Source: Puffinus mauretanicus (lineage: Eukaryota; Chordata; Aves; Procellariiformes; Procellariidae). From it: a DNA stretch of 64,000 nucleotides. The notes below the pieces were generated by a model that had not been told where the DNA came from, ran no database searches, and saw only the letters and a list, made by a program, of their open reading frames with translations. The stretch spans positions 2,283,001-2,347,000 of the forward strand of contig JAJKFH010001538.1 of assembly GCA_023333565.1 (NCBI GenBank). Reading direction: 5' to 3'. Position numbers and translations under genes: made by a program. Below are positions 24,467 to 38,270 of the stretch, piece after piece (position 1 is the first letter of the stretch; every line of letters begins with the position of its first letter).

Positions 24467-24493
24467 GGGGGGGGTGGGGGGGTGGGGGGGTGG
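24467..24493 (+). repeat. G-rich low-complexity run with quadruplex potential
   Basis: It reads as G8-T-G7-T-G7-T-GG. The runs are long enough to supply four or more GGG tracts, so quadruplex formation on the plus strand is likely. It is a probable site of length variation and of assembly or sequencing error. Confidence 0.85.
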
Positions 24494-27400
24494 ACAAAAC
24501 AACAAAAACTGCTTCTGTTTTGGAAAGTAAAGAATCAAACTCAGTCCAAATTCCTGTTCCTGCTTCTGCTCCTCCTGACTCCCATCAATCACTTAAAAAG
24601 AATTGTACAGGGTTTCTAACCTGGAGTTGTGTTGCTCAATAAAGCACAGACGAGTGCTGGTGGAGAGAGGGGACATTTTAATATCTGGCATGCATGCATA
24701 TATGCCTCTGTGTTCCTGTTTTCCTTGGAACAAATGCTGTTATAATTTCTTCAAGGAATCAATAACGTCCATTGCCAGAGCATTGCACTGTTTGAGATGC
24801 AGATTGCATAGGGAGACTGAAAATTTATTGCATTGTAAACGTAGGCAGAAGGTGGTAGGTAAGCTGTAATTAAAGTTTTGCTGATAATAAAAAATGGGGG
24901 AAATAAGCAGACTCCATAGTCAGTAAATGTTAGCACTGCTGCACAATCGCACCATTTTGCAGAGAAAACTGCAGCACTAGGCTCTTTTTCTGCACAATTA
25001 GCCTAAGGAAGTGTGGTTTACATTTCAAACCCCCCAAAATGCTGGCGTCCCACGTGCCCTTCGTCACCACTTAACATCTCCCGAACCTTTCCAAACTTCA
25101 ACTCCCAGCTTTTAAATCTTATTTTATTTCTTTGAAAATCATGTCTTACGGTACATGCTTTTATTTGGGAAGCTAAAATTAAGCAAGACCTTTACCATTA
25201 GACAACTGATGCATATTTTTATTCTTCCTTGTAACAGACCTGGCAGTTCACAAGCTGGCGGGTGGTGAGATGTCTAAGGAAAAGTCAGCAAACCCTCCTG
25301 CGAGGGTTTATCTCACGGACAGGCAGAGCGCTGGGCTGTGAAGGGGCACCCACATCCTTCCTCCCTGCATTTGTCTCTGGAGCAAGGAGCTGCCCCTCCG
25401 CCTGCTCCAGCAAAGTATTACATTGTCGCCGACTACGTAAAAGATAAAAGGCAAAAAACCAAACCTGCTACCTATTTTCTTTTTCTTTCCCTTCCTTTCA
25501 TGACTTCCTTGATTTTCAGATTTCTGTCCTTGTCCCAGGGTTGGGATTGCTCACTGCTAATTATCCAATAAAAATAGAGTTGAAGTATTAAATCTATCCC
25601 TAGTTAACCCAATGTCTTCAATAATAAAAGAGATTTTGCACAAGGGATAGATACTGTATCTCATTTTCCCACACTTACAAGTCTCCTGTCACTCCACACT
25701 TACTAATACCGCTACTAATATACTGTTCCCAGTTAGCCACTAAAATAGTTTGGTTATTCCTATTAATTGTGGCCTCACAATGCAATAAAAAAGGTTTTGT
25801 TGCTTATGGGGTTTATTGGCAACATCTATTTGCCCAATTTGTCAAGAGGTTTTCCCCAGTTTTCTGATACTATAGCCAAAAACACTCCGGCATGGAAATG
25901 TAAGAAAGCAGTATGTGATCCCATGCCAGATGTCACCAGCTTCTCCCCGGGTATCTGGCAGTGACTGACGGCACAGACAAGTGTCCGTCCCTCCAGGTTA
26001 AGGGTGAGTGGATGCTACAAGAACCTCTTCCCAGAAGGAAAACCAGATACTTTCTGGTTAAAATTCAGAACACCTCACTTTCCGAGAGAGACGAGCAGCC
26101 TCCCAACAGCATGGTTCCTGGTGCAGGGAAGGTTTGGGGGTGAACACTGCAAAAGCAAGAATTTAAAAAACAGGAGAGCTAAGCCCATTAAAGAATTGGG
26201 CCATGATTTTTAAACTGGATAATTTTATAACTTTGAATTCTGAATCCTAATTAATAAGCAGCCAGTGTGACTGTGCAACACTGTCCTCTATTGGAAACAG
26301 CTTACCAGACCACCTGAAGCACTGCTAGACATCCTCTGCCTTAGCTCATAGGAAAAAGCCCAGCCGTTGTTAGGCTTAACATCTCACGTGATTTGGCTCT
26401 GATGTTGTCTGTGTGGGCTTCCTCAGCATTATGCATCACCCACGAGTTGTTCCAAAATATCATTGTGCTTTGACTTTGCTTTGTGTTTATTCGGTACTGG
26501 TAGCAGTAAAAAGGCTTTGCACAAGAGAGCCATTGAATTAATACGAGCAGATTTATTGTGCAGGCTTTATAATCTTTCTTGCACACCAAGCTCAAAATCT
26601 CTAACGTATATATTAGGAGAAAGGATCCTGACAGAAACGCTGCGAGATGCCCCATAAATATCCTGGTGCCTCTGTAGATGGGGAACCCAGTGACCTTCTG
26701 GAAGGGGTGCAATTCCTAACTCCACCTACTTGCAGGGACAGGACCCAGGATAAGGCATCATTTTTAGAGCTACCATCTCTGGAGATTTCTGGGAATAAAA
26801 AGCTGATTCATGGGTGCTAGAGAAGAAGGATGACGACCTAGTGGCTTGCTGGGAGGGGGATAATAGCACAGTGCTGTGGCTGGGAGCCACGTAGCTCTTG
26901 CACCATCTTACCTCTCTCTCTGAGGAGCTGGGCAACAAATGGGTGGTTGCTGCAGCAGGGAGGAGCAAAGCTCCACATTAAAGCAAACAAGATTCAGTAG
27001 CACAAATGCTGCCTATCTGCTGCCATCTCCTCCAGTCCTGCATGCGCTTCCCTCCCTCCTCCTCTCCCTCAAGCAAAGACAACATTTCCTGACTTTACCA
27101 CATGGTTTGCCATCCTTCCTCCCACGTATTGTTTTTATAAAACGGTATTTTCCTATTTTCAATCTCTAATTTCTTGTCTTCTTCAAGGACATCACTCTAT
27201 CATAACGGGAGGAGACGGGGAATACTTCCCTCGAACCCAGGCTGGTTTACCTTTCTAATGGATGTGGTTTGGGGAGGCCAGCAGAAGTCACGCATCCACC
27301 TACCAGATAAACCACAGCCCCTTCTCCAAATGGCAAGTGGCCCCGTGACGCCACACTGGGGTGTGAGATGGAGGAAAATAGTATGACCTCTTTCAGGATC

Positions 27401-27768
27401 TAATCTTAAGTAAAGGGACATCTCCCCGCTAATGTGCGACCTGGGTTCAGGTGCTTTCTGTCTGAAAGGGCAGACACTGTCTGTCACCACTGCTCTGTCA
27501 TCTCTGCCCACTGGATGCCAGCGCTGGTGACACTGTCCTCAGCAAGGCTAGCTGCGGCAGGGAGAGTTCACACCTGCTATTGTGAGGGGCCTTGCAGTCA
27601 TTAGTCTCCGAAATTGCTTTCCATGGTGTACAAGAGACACAACAAATGGCTAATTTAATAAAATTGTGTCAGTTCATTCAGCCAGAGAAGCAAGGATAAT
27701 AGCAGCTGATTCGGGAAAAAATTGGAAGTTGCTCAGATGTCGTGGGTTCAAACTTCTTGTAATGGGAG
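24494..27768. other. Non-coding unique sequence
   Basis: No gene, RNA or mobile element was recognised. Open frames up to 123 codons (minus strand, 26,341-26,712) have no conserved motif. The odd palindrome CAGACA-C-TGTCTG lies near 27,471. Confidence 0.5.
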
Positions 27769-27878
27769 CGGCGGTGCCCAGGTTTCAGCTGGTCCCTGCG
27801 TACTCCTCTCCACCCGCTGCGCCGGTGCACCGTGGCGGGGGGAGAGAAAACACGCAGCGGCATGGCCCCAGCGTGGCG
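27769..27878. other. CpG cluster (12 CpG in 110 bp)
   Basis: Twelve CpGs lie in 110 bp of GC-rich sequence within AT-rich DNA. Open frames exist in several phases (for example 27,666-27,896 plus and 27,678-27,887 minus) because stops are rare, and none is convincing. A small regulatory island or an exon of a non-coding RNA is possible. Confidence 0.6.
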
Positions 27879-30800
27879 GGGAGGCAATGCAGCTAAGCAG
27901 CAGATTGCAATAGGGGTATTGATCTCCTCACAAGTCCCAGTTACCAGGAGCTCCCCTGTCCTAACACCATTAAATTAAGAGCAGTCACATCTTGGAATCA
28001 ATCTCAGCAATCACCAGTTCAGGCACCTGATGACCAACCGCTGCTTTCTCCGCTCTCCCTGCTGTAGAGGTGCCGGTCCTAAAATTAAGGACAAACTCCC
28101 CCTCTCCAGTCCAGCCCCAGCTCTTCATTCCACCAGTGAAAGCTTTGCTGTCCGTTTTAATGAACACGAGAACAGGTCCAGATTCAATGTGGAGGAAACG
28201 ACCAGATATGGGACTCCAATAGCAGAGACCCGAAACAACTCTGGCTGCAGGAGCGACCCAGGTTAGAGAAGAGGCAGATGTGGTAGCAGAAAGCATGAGA
28301 AGCCCCTGCGTAGGTCTGCCGTGCTTCAGATAGGACGCAAATACACAAACATGTTGAAGCAAGCAACGCATTACACAAAGCAAGATCAGCAGCGGAGCAG
28401 ATTTCTTATTAGATATCCATAATGTCCAATGAAAAAAATTCAGTGCCACCATCGCAATAGCAATCAAGGTTGAATCACCAGCATCCACGTTACCTTAGAG
28501 GTGAAATCAAATGTTAAAATAAAAGTAATTGAAAAGGCCCCTTCTGCCTCCTTTTACCCGAGAATAAATCTGAATACTCAGAAATCTGCTACCGAATGAA
28601 CAAACAATTTGATCCTGGTCTTGTGGATGCAAGATCTTTAATAGATTTTTAAACAGTCCTTACCCAGTGACCTTTAAACAGGTAGTAGTTATCATGTGTA
28701 AATTCATTATTCCCTAAAATGTTTTAATTTTATAATTAACTTGAATGCACTACTTGCATTCAATCTAGATTCAGAATGAAACCGAGTGGTGGTTTTACCG
28801 GTACTGAAGGAAATCATGCGGATGGACAATTTTCTGACTTTATCATTTTGGCTGTAGGAGACAGTGGGGTTTTCTCCAGGTGCCTGCAGCTGCCAAAAGC
28901 TTCCCCCTGCCTGCAGTCCTTCGGCCTCTGCCGAGCCAGAGCACGGCCTGACCTGGCTTAACAGCGCTTCCCTCCGTCACGACATGCTCCCAGCGGTGCT
29001 AAAGGCATGACCGCTGGGCAAAACATCTGCAGGAGTTTTCACCTCCTGGTGCCAGCAGAAAAAATGTGTTCCAGGGAAAACAAAGGTTTATGACGCCTGC
29101 TTGCCTGTGGCACTTTTCTGTATGGATTTTGTCCCTCTTCCAGCCAACTGTTTCTTCTAACAAATTTTCCTGGGAATTTTAAGCCCTCCAGGTCCCTGTC
29201 AAGATGCACTTGAAAAGGCTCAAAAGTCACTGGGGAAGTGGAGGCAGACTGGCAGACAGGAGTTTGAATATGTTCTTTTTTGGGGGGGCTTTTTGTGGGT
29301 CCACCAAAGGCCATTGGGATTCCCAGGAGAGCCAGCTGAAAGTCCCATTTCAGCTGCCCAGGGCACCGTTCCCGTTCATAACCCACTCCTGCGCCCAGAC
29401 GCGTTCCTAGGGCTGGTGTTTGAGTTACAACCAAGCGTATGGGATGTCATGAAAACCCGCTGCTGCTCCCTGCACAGATTCCTTCCTGCTCCCCTTGGCC
29501 AGCTCCCTGCATCATGCTGGGGCTCCCCGCTCCTCCCGGCAACCCTCTCCCTTCCCTGCTGCCTTCTCCACTGCATTAGGGACCTTGGTAAGTCTCTGGG
29601 GAGCAGCTGAGCAGAAGTCCCTCCTTCCTGAACGCTGCATGTTTTTTAAAGGAATGCAACACCCAAACCAAGAGCAAAGAAGTTGAACAGGCACCATCCA
29701 TCGCTGTCAACACCAGCAAAAGTCAAGTTGGATCAGTGGGAAACACCCACTGACCCCAGCAGCATCCTTTTTATCACCCGATGGCTTTGCAAGAAGGGAC
29801 TCTCATATATCCGATAAGGCACACGTGGAAACACAGCTTCCAAATAACGAAGGAAAAAAAACAACCTGGTAAAGTTTGCTATGTCTGAATACTTGCAACT
29901 TCTTAGTAAAACAGTCTCAAGTCTTCCCAGCTCCCTGCCAAGCCCTTGGCAGCTGAACACCTGCACGCTCCATCTGTCCCTACCTTCGCAGATCACCTCC
30001 TACTTCAATCACTTGCCACCAACCTGTCCCTCACTGCTTCCTCCAGATTACTTCTCTCTCCAGACCTGATGGGACCAAAGGGCTCCACTCCGCACCTTTG
30101 ATTTCCGATGGAATCTGCCGCAGAGCGTAACCTTGGAAAAAACAAGCACTCGCCAGCAAACTGCTTGTCCATGTTCTTCATGGGTTTGCTTAACTACAGA
30201 ATCTCGTACTGCCATCGGCTTGGCATTTAGGAGGCCTGGATAAGAATTAAAAGCTCCAGCACCAGCAGAAGTTAGAGAGGGGAAGAGGCACTATCAGTTG
30301 TGCCCCTGTAATTCAGTGCTTATTAAAAAATACAAGGGTTTGGGAGGTCTAGACAGGGACAAGAAGAATTGGGCATAGATGGAAAACGTAACCTTTGATG
30401 AGTGACAAGTGAGGTTATATGGATGAATACTAATGAGAAAGCTTTGAATAATTCATACTCGGGGTTCAAGGTAAAATGGTTTAACCTGATACCTTAGTAG
30501 TTGTGCTATCTTGCTGGCCTCAGGAATATTATCTCAAAGAACAAGATCTGAACATAACCCAGGTTTTAGATGTTAATTTTGTCCAGAGGTATTCAAAAAT
30601 CAAAGCTCGCTCACAGTTGTCTAAAAATTGCAGCGCAAACACTGTAGGTCGGATGGCTTCCCTTCAACCCCCGCCCTCCAACCTTGCCCCGTGCCCATCA
30701 GCTTGCACCAGCATAACTTTTCGGCATTATGCTTCAGAGAAAACCTGGACTGCAAATTCTCACAAAGGTGAAAAAACAAATTAGAGGAGTTTTGATCACA

Positions 30801-32929
30801 ATTCTCCAAATCACAAGGAAAACGCATTTCTTAGGGGAAGGTTATCTATCTTACCAAGCTCTTACCAGGAAGAACCCAGTTTAGAAACTGGGCGCAGTTT
30901 CAAAATTTAGGATTACATTTTATCCTGTTTCATCTTCTGCTTTGCCAAGTCCTTCACAGCACTCATTTTAAATCTTCAAATAAACTTATACCTTTAGACA
31001 GAGTCCCAATTAACCAGTCCTCTGAGAGAAAGCCCTCTGTTCCTCCAGCGAACAGGAGGAAACCTGGACAACCACCAAAGTTATTTTTAACTGTACTGTA
31101 ACGTGTTGGTACAAATTCCACTTTCACACATAGCCTTTCAAGTGATATAAAAAATGACAACAAGTGATATAAACTGGGAAGCAGCAGCCATTGAGGGCAT
31201 CAGAAAAAACTCTCTCTCTCCAGGCAGGAGATAAATCCAACGTTACAAATTAGCACCATAAATATTACACACATTTGCGGTGATTTATACACTTATTTTA
31301 TCTAAGCCAGGTATTTCTTGCTTTCTAAGGAGGGAGAAGGATAGCGAAAGGATACCCATCCGTCCCAGCTGCTGCTGCCTGCATCGGGATCTTTCTGCTC
31401 GCCCGTTACAATAATGCCACGCAGCTCTCCAGGGTTTTTTTTATCTGTAGATCACCACATGCTTATACAAATGTAAATAAATTGGAGGTTTATCCTAAGG
31501 GCAAATTTGTCTCATTCAGTCTGCTGTTTCAGTGCTTCTGCTGCACTTGTGTATCAGAATTGCCATGCAGCTGCTACATCAAGAAGCTGTAAAACCCAGA
31601 CACATTTGCCTATGGTTTCTTTTTTTTTTTTCCCCTTCCTTCCTCTCTTGTGAACTTCACATCACCTTTCATACTTTATCATTGTGCTGCATAATCTCTA
31701 TCTCTGCAGAATTGCTGGGCTCACTACAGCACCTAATACAAAATATAAAATATTGCACTGTGCACCCATGCAAAAGGCCAATTTTCATTAATCAAATATT
31801 CAGAAGAGTCAGTGCTCTATTATAATAAAAGCTCAGAAACCAGAGTGTGAGGAAAAACACGTAAGATGGAGTTTCACCACATGACATCCTGAAAAAATTC
31901 CCATCAGGAAAATCTCAGCGCTTCATTTCAGAACAGCCATCAACCAGCGCCTGCTGCTGGTGGATGCTCTGCACCTTTATCAGAAATAAAGTGCAATAGC
32001 AATGAATAGGTGTCTCCCTCTAGTAAAACGCATCCTCCCTTGCTCCCTTACCTGCTGGCCGCAGGAACTCTAAAATACTGCATAGGAGGTGTTGCAGTAC
32101 ACTTAGCAGTGCATGATGCAATACCAACCCACTGAGGGGATGAGCTGTTGCAATCACCCACTGCAGAGAAGTTGTTCAGAGATGTAGCAAACGATGTTTT
32201 TGGTTTTGTAAATATGGTTTTATCCCACCTTGCAACAGCCAAGAGGGTGAGAAGTAGCTACAAATGCTTCCAGGCCTCCAAAGGCACCAAGCCCCATCAG
32301 CAGAGGACCTGGCGCATCCCCCAGCTGCCAGCCTGGAGGAACCAAGTTGTGCCAACATCCGCTCTTGTGTTAACGACTGAGTATTTATTAAATATGCCCC
32401 CGCCACTGGATATGTTTCCTTTTCATTTCTGAAGCTTCCAGTTTGGCAGCAGAGGACAGTCAGGATATAAGGGCAGAGAAATCACAAGCTCACATTTAGC
32501 AGGCACGGAGCAGGATGACCCAAGAAGTTCCCTTAAATTGTTTGTCTTTTAAAGATGGCTTTCCCCCCCGCCACATCCCCGACTTTCTGCTTACAGTATT
32601 ATATGCCAGACTCCAGCTGGATATCCTGCCAGCCCAGGATTATACTGGCACTCTTCCTGTAAAAGCTTCCCACAAAAAAAGCTGCTCCACTCACACCTCA
32701 ACCTCGAGGTCCTCCTCTTCCCAGACCCTCTGCGATGCTCTGGGCAGCTTTTCAGTTTAATCACGCAGCACGCTTCAGCAGCTCCCCCTGACATCTGAGC
32801 CCCAGCAAGAGCTGGATGCGTAGGGAATGGCTCCCAAAAACCCACCAGACCCAACACCCACCACAGCGGCCACGTGCTCCAGAGCACGCTGCTAGCCGAG
32901 GGCTGCCACCCCTCCACGCCCTTGCTGTC
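27879..32929. other. Non-coding unique sequence
   Basis: No gene or mobile element was recognised. The 167-codon minus-strand frame at 27,985-28,488 and frames at 29.0-29.6 kb lack domains and have opposite-strand shadows. A small hairpin, TCAGTGGG-AAACA-CCCACTGA, lies at 29,733-29,753. T runs occur near 31,434 and 31,619. Confidence 0.5.
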
Positions 32930-32981
32930 CACTTCCCAAAAAGAAGTCATTTCCCAAAATAAGTCATTTCCCAAAGTGAAG
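32930..32981 (+). repeat. Three-copy 17-bp tandem repeat
   Basis: The unit is CATTTCCCAAAATAAGT, seen as 32,930-32,947 (18 bp, variant), 32,948-32,964 and 32,965-32,981 (variant). The middle and right copies share their first 11 bases. This is a small local amplification. Its TTTCCCAAA core is not a motif I can assign with confidence. Confidence 0.8.
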
Positions 32982-33347
32982 GCTCTAACTGAATTCTAAA
33001 TTTTAATTCTATTTTACACAGTACTGCAGAAAAGTGGACACTGAAAAATTATCTGACTGGGAGCTTAGCAATAGAAAACCATAAATCATCCTGGCAGTTA
33101 TATAGTTTTCTCGTGAGGTAGTGCTTATGGGAGTAGCTGTTAACTAACGGAGGCACGCGGCTGGCACTGGCGCTTTTTGGAGTCTCCGGTCAGTAGGTGC
33201 AACGGCGATCGATTTGACTGCAGTGTCCCGGTGCTGTACTTGCAGCCTTTTCCCAAGGGACAGGGGAGCAGACGTGAAGGTCTGTCACTCCCAAAGGTCA
33301 TTTTGGGACCCAGTAAAGGATTTAGGGGTTGGATCCTTTGTGAGAAA
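32982..33347. other. Non-coding spacer before microsatellite
   Basis: No gene was recognised. Long frames reported across the adjacent microsatellite encode only homopolymeric leucine, asparagine or isoleucine and are artefacts. Confidence 0.5.

Positions 33348-33393
<46 letters not shown>
33348..33393 (+). repeat. (AAT)15 microsatellite
   Basis: This is an uninterrupted AAT array of 46 bp, just over 15 units. Pure trinucleotide arrays of this length are usually polymorphic. No gene context is visible to suggest a functional effect. Confidence 0.97.
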
Positions 33394-33394
<1 letters not shown>

Positions 33395-36300
33395 AAAACC
33401 CAAAAGTAACAAGTAGCAAGAATACAGAGAGATTAGTTATTGTTAATTAAATCTGCAGTGAGCACAATGGCAGGAAAAAAATAGGAAATTAATTCATTGT
33501 CTATATAGCAAATGAAACTAATGGATGTTTGGGGAGGTTCTGACAGCAAAGAAAAAAAAAAACCACACAAAAAAACGTGTGAAGGAGGAAATTAGACTAT
33601 TTTTCCAGACTCTACAAGGCCCCATTAGGCAGAACAATTAGCAAATCTTTCAACAGATAAAAATAGAAGAGCTTGTGGTCACACTGCCAGATTTTACCTC
33701 AAAAAACACTCATGGGCGTTAATTGAGTCTTATACAGGATTTTGCCGAACGTGTCAGCTATATTCCCAACTGGAATAAACCGATGGAGCTCAATGGAACT
33801 GGGATAATTTATCCTAGCACATCTTTAATGCTAAAAACAATATTTGTTTATGAATAGGTCCCCTGTGCTAATAGCTGAACTGGTTTCAAACTTTTAAAAG
33901 ATTTTAAGACTCCTTCAGTTGTGAATCAGGAAGAGTGAGCGGGAGAAGTTTCCACAAAGCTACCAAAGCCTGATTTAAAACAGGGAGAACCGAAACACCC
34001 AACTCTTGATTTAAGGAGTTACCTCCTGAAATATTTATTTTCCCAACAAATCAATTAGCTACAAATCCACAAATCCAAATGGGTAAAACTATAGAGGAAA
34101 ATGTAGTTCGCTTTAGAGCCACTAAAATACTTGAGTTGTGCAGCTTAGATTTAATCCAAAAACATTAAATGCAAGCAGAAATATATCAATACTGAAATAT
34201 CTCACAACTACCATCCTATAAAACATGGTGGCTGTGTTTGTCAAGTTAACTTGCTTGCTAATTACCTACTATAAAAAAAAAAAAATGGAGCTAAGCACAA
34301 ACGTTTCAAGAGGGAGCTGAAAAAAAAAAAAATGTTATTTGAGCATTTTGCATATTAATACTGCTCTTACAGTTCTGACTGCTCTTACATTTAATTGCAG
34401 TGGCTTCAACCACATCAGGATAATCAATCATCACTTTAAAATGTAATTAACTCCTGCAAGGAGCTCTTCATGAAGGGAATTAAGAAATTTACTGTCTGAA
34501 GCTAAATCTGGGTTTACTTATAGATTTCTTCTACTTATAGAAATATTCTAGTACTGGCACATTATCTTCTAGCTCTGCAAGAGTTGCCCAGGTCATGTTT
34601 CTGCTGAGGGTGGGGAGAACTGGACCCTAGCAGGAAACACAGGACAGAAGGAAAGATATTTTGTGGGGTTTTTTGGTTTTTTTAGGGTTGGGTGCAGTTT
34701 TCTTGGGGCAGAGAAAGGGGGGTGAAGGCAGATTGTCTTTACTCTCTGGGGCTTTTAATGATTTTTAAAGTATATATTCTACAAAGATCCTCTAGAAGGA
34801 AAAGGAGAGGATAAATTTAACTCAGTATTGAGGCTGCTCATGAAGAGGCAGATTTCATCTTTGCTTAACACAGCAGCGTGTTTTCAGGCTCGGTACTTAC
34901 ACATTCTCCCCACCAAGCCCTGACTGACCCAGCCTTTCCCTGTGTCTCCTACTTGACGCACGGCAGCTTCCAGTCGGAGAACTGGGAGTCGTTTCCCATC
35001 CATGGGCATGAAACACCAAGCCAGCTGATCTATTTGCAATAAATACCATCTTTTCATCTGTGAATGGACTTCATTCCTTACCAAATTCAAAATACACAGA
35101 TTCCTAAACCCAACTTGGAGGCCCAGTTCAGTCTTTTTTTCAGAAAAATAAATCCCATAACAAATCAGGTGCATAAATCATAACAAGAAGTTCTTCTCCA
35201 CCAGATAGCATCCTTGTCGGTGTCCATTATGCTCTGACATTGGTTTAAATGGCAGTTAAAAGATAAATATTCACCAGTTATTTGATTTTATTAAAGAAGT
35301 CTTAAAAACACCTTCGACATACACTTTGAATGAGACGGTTGCTTTGCAGCTGCCTGAACTGTGGCATTTTCGATACAAACAACAATAAAAACAAGGGAGA
35401 GAACCAGCAAAGGGATGGCAAATAAACATTACTGCCTTTCAGCTTTCTCTGAACCAGAGATAGACAAGGCATTAAAGAAAAAAAAAAATTAAAAATATTT
35501 TTGCCTTAAAGAGTTTCTGTCAAAGCAGCAGCTCACTGAAAGCTTTCCTTGCTTCATTTGCACGCACAGCCACGTCATGGTACGGTTGGCCCCAGGGAGG
35601 ACGATGCCCATGGGAAGAAGCTTCAGGCGGAGAGCTGCAGCTCTGGTTTCAGGCACATGCAATGGCCCAAGAAGGGCTGCAAAAACCTCCCAACAAGGAG
35701 GGTGTCAATACCCCCCCTTCTACAACCACCCCATCCTCACTGTTCTCCGTGTTAGCTTACAAACAGTCACACTAGTTACACAGAGATGTTTTAACAGATG
35801 GAGCAACCAGCTGGAAGTTAGATACTACTTTCCCTATAGCTGGACACATACAGAGCTCTATTAAATTTTAAATTTTAATCAGAGAATGTCAAGTTCAAAA
35901 TTAGACTTAAGCCTCTGATTTTAAGGTTTGGTGGATGAAATATATTATCAGCCATAAATGCCCTTTATTTGAAGGAGAGGGAGCGTTATTCCTGTTTTAA
36001 AAAGCAGGCACATAGGCAAGTCATTTCCCCTCTATCCCTCACAAAACACAGGATTTTCACATGAAAGACTCAAAGCAAGATATCACACAGCCAGGCCAGC
36101 TCAATGATGTTTTCAAAATAAAATAATAAAAAAAAAACACCATACCTAACGCGTTTTTATGCAAAACCTTAACAATAACAAATGTAACTCAAACCAATCT
36201 TTCGACTGCTAACAAGTCTTCTCTGTAAATGCTGTGTGCTCACACATAATGCAAGATCAGAGAAACACCCTACTCGGACCCCCACCCCACAAGACCACTG

Positions 36301-37048
36301 GCCCTCCAACACCTCTCCCATTTCATGTGAGCTTTTACCCTCCAATTACTGCGGCGTAATTACAGGCCACCCACCACAGCCGGGATAAGAGCACGGGGCA
36401 GATCCTGAGCTAAACCTGGCATGCCCTGGGGATGCGGCGATTTTGGGGGGTGCAGTTAGAGTGATGGGCAGGTGGCGGCGAGGCTAACCCTCTCCTGACG
36501 TACTCACACGCCATTCCCGTGCTTTGTGAAGATGAGGACGGAGACTTCAAACCTGCTGTGCCCCCCCTCTGGTCACGAGGGCTGCATAGGTTTATAGCTT
36601 GTTTTATAAGTATCATTAACCATTGCTGCCCTGGGTGGGATTTCTTCATCTGTTTTTACTACATTTGATAATGGGATTTTAAGCATTCCTCCTCAGACAA
36701 TAATTTTCGTATTTGTGAAAAAATGTATGACCGTCTGTAATTGAACATATAAGCAGAACATCGATATTTAAATTGGAATAACCTTCACTTCAGAAAGTGC
36801 CAATTTTTGGAACACCTAGAAAAGGAAAGTACCTTCCCAGGAGCACGGGGGTCTGTGGTGCAAGCTTCAGGCTGAAATCAGCTGAATTCAGCTCTGCTCA
36901 GAGGGGCTGCCCACCCGTGAGATGCACACAGCATTAAGGGATTCAGAAGTACGGTGCAAGAAGTCCTCAAACATTTACTTCTGTTATACGATTCTTTCCA
37001 CATAGCAATGCTAAGATCCAGCCTGCCATAAGAGACCCCCGATCTAGG

Positions 37049-37052
<4 letters not shown>
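33394..37052. other. Non-coding unique sequence
   Basis: No gene or mobile element was recognised. A runs of 11-13 occur at about 33,550, 34,274, 34,320 and 35,479. The part at 34,330-34,520 (TTTAATTGCAGTGG, AATCAATCATCAC, ATGTAATTAACTC cores) is somewhat enhancer-like. A 14-bp perfect palindrome, AGCTGAATTCAGCT, lies at 36,880-36,893. Confidence 0.5.

Positions 37053-37083
<31 letters not shown>
37053..37083 (-). repeat. Poly(T) tract, 31 T
   Basis: Thirty-one uninterrupted T residues on the plus strand (poly(A) on minus). The lysine-rich open frame over it is an artefact. No retroposon body is recognised next to it. Confidence 0.9.
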
Positions 37084-37087
<4 letters not shown>

Positions 37088-38270
37088 GTGGAATCTGTAA
37101 AACAGAAGAGATCAGACTCAGATTTGCAGAATACAGTCACTTCAACTTTCATCTTTGCTTCTTTCCAGCCGTAACTAGAGAGGAACCCAAGATGCAGAGG
37201 TTTCATTTGCATTATTATGCCGTGCATTTCAGCAGAGAGGGATTCAGCCTCCCGGCTCAGACCTGTTGCAGATGGACCCCAAGCCACAGAGCACCAACAC
37301 ACACCCGGGCATCAAAGCACGGGGCTGGAGGGAGAAGGGAATACCTGTATCAGCTGTCCCTGTGCAGACCCAGCTTTTCTAACACAGGGAGAAAGCAAAG
37401 GGAAAAGAATCTGCGGAATTAATAAATGTAACTTCCCACCTTCCCCAAGAGGAGGAACCCGGGGCTGACCTTCGGCGCCTGTAGCGATGCAGAGCAGGTA
37501 CAGCCCCAGGGCCGTGCATTTGTCTCAGCACTAATGTGAGATGAGGATTAACCCAAATGGGTAATTAGAGCCCACAGCCCCTCGCCTGCTAACGGAGCAC
37601 AATCCAACAAACCAGTGGAGTGGATCAGTAACAAAGTCTGTACTCTTTTGAGAAGATACCTAGAGTCACTTATTTTGGCACGCTTGGTGTAAAGAAGAGA
37701 AACACCTTTGGCTTTCTACTTCCTAGCTTAAATAACCCTGACAGCCTAAGCAAAAGAAGGAATAAATGGCAAACATCTGGACAAAGACAAGCACTTGGCT
37801 GTTACCGGCAACAAGCCATCGCCTCAGACCCTGAGTAAACCTTTCCAACAGGCTGCGAGGCACTGGTGTGGGATGTTATTCCAGCTGGGACAGACTATGT
37901 TGCCTTCACTAAAATCAGAAGAGTTATAGTCCAAGTGAGGTTTCTTGGTAGGTTTGTCAAGTCTTAGCTCCGCTTACCACATACAAAATCTGCGTGGTAT
38001 ACACAGGTTGCATTAGGCTCGTAAGAAACATCACTGTGGACATTACACAGACATAGCTTGTATAGATAAAATAATTGCAGCTCTCCACACAATGCAGTAT
38101 CTGCTAGGTAGGACCAGGAAACCCTGTGGAGACTAAAGAAACTCTCAAAAATCCTACTTCAAGCCCTGACACAGCCCTACCAGCACCTGCCAAGTCCCTT
38201 CAGTCCATTTTCTTCAGGATTTGACAAAAGGACAAATTAGATGTGTCCATCCAACAGGCCACGTGCTCTG
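37084..38270. other. Non-coding unique sequence
   Basis: No gene was recognised. Two overlapping plus-strand frames (76 and 83 codons at 37.2-37.5 kb) have no protein character. Confidence 0.5.

Noticed and set aside
27735..27775. GGTTCAAAC string resembling a tRNA T-arm
   Set aside because: Flanking bases do not form the 5-bp T stem and no acceptor or anticodon arm can be drawn.
27985..28488. 167-codon minus-strand open frame
   Set aside because: No known motif, an opposite-strand shadow frame, and composition typical of chance.
33140..33416. Open frames encoding poly-Leu, poly-Asn or poly-Ile
   Set aside because: Translations of the (AAT)15 microsatellite on the two strands.
36967..37302. 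Lysine-run protein on the minus strand
   Set aside because: Produced by the T31 tract.
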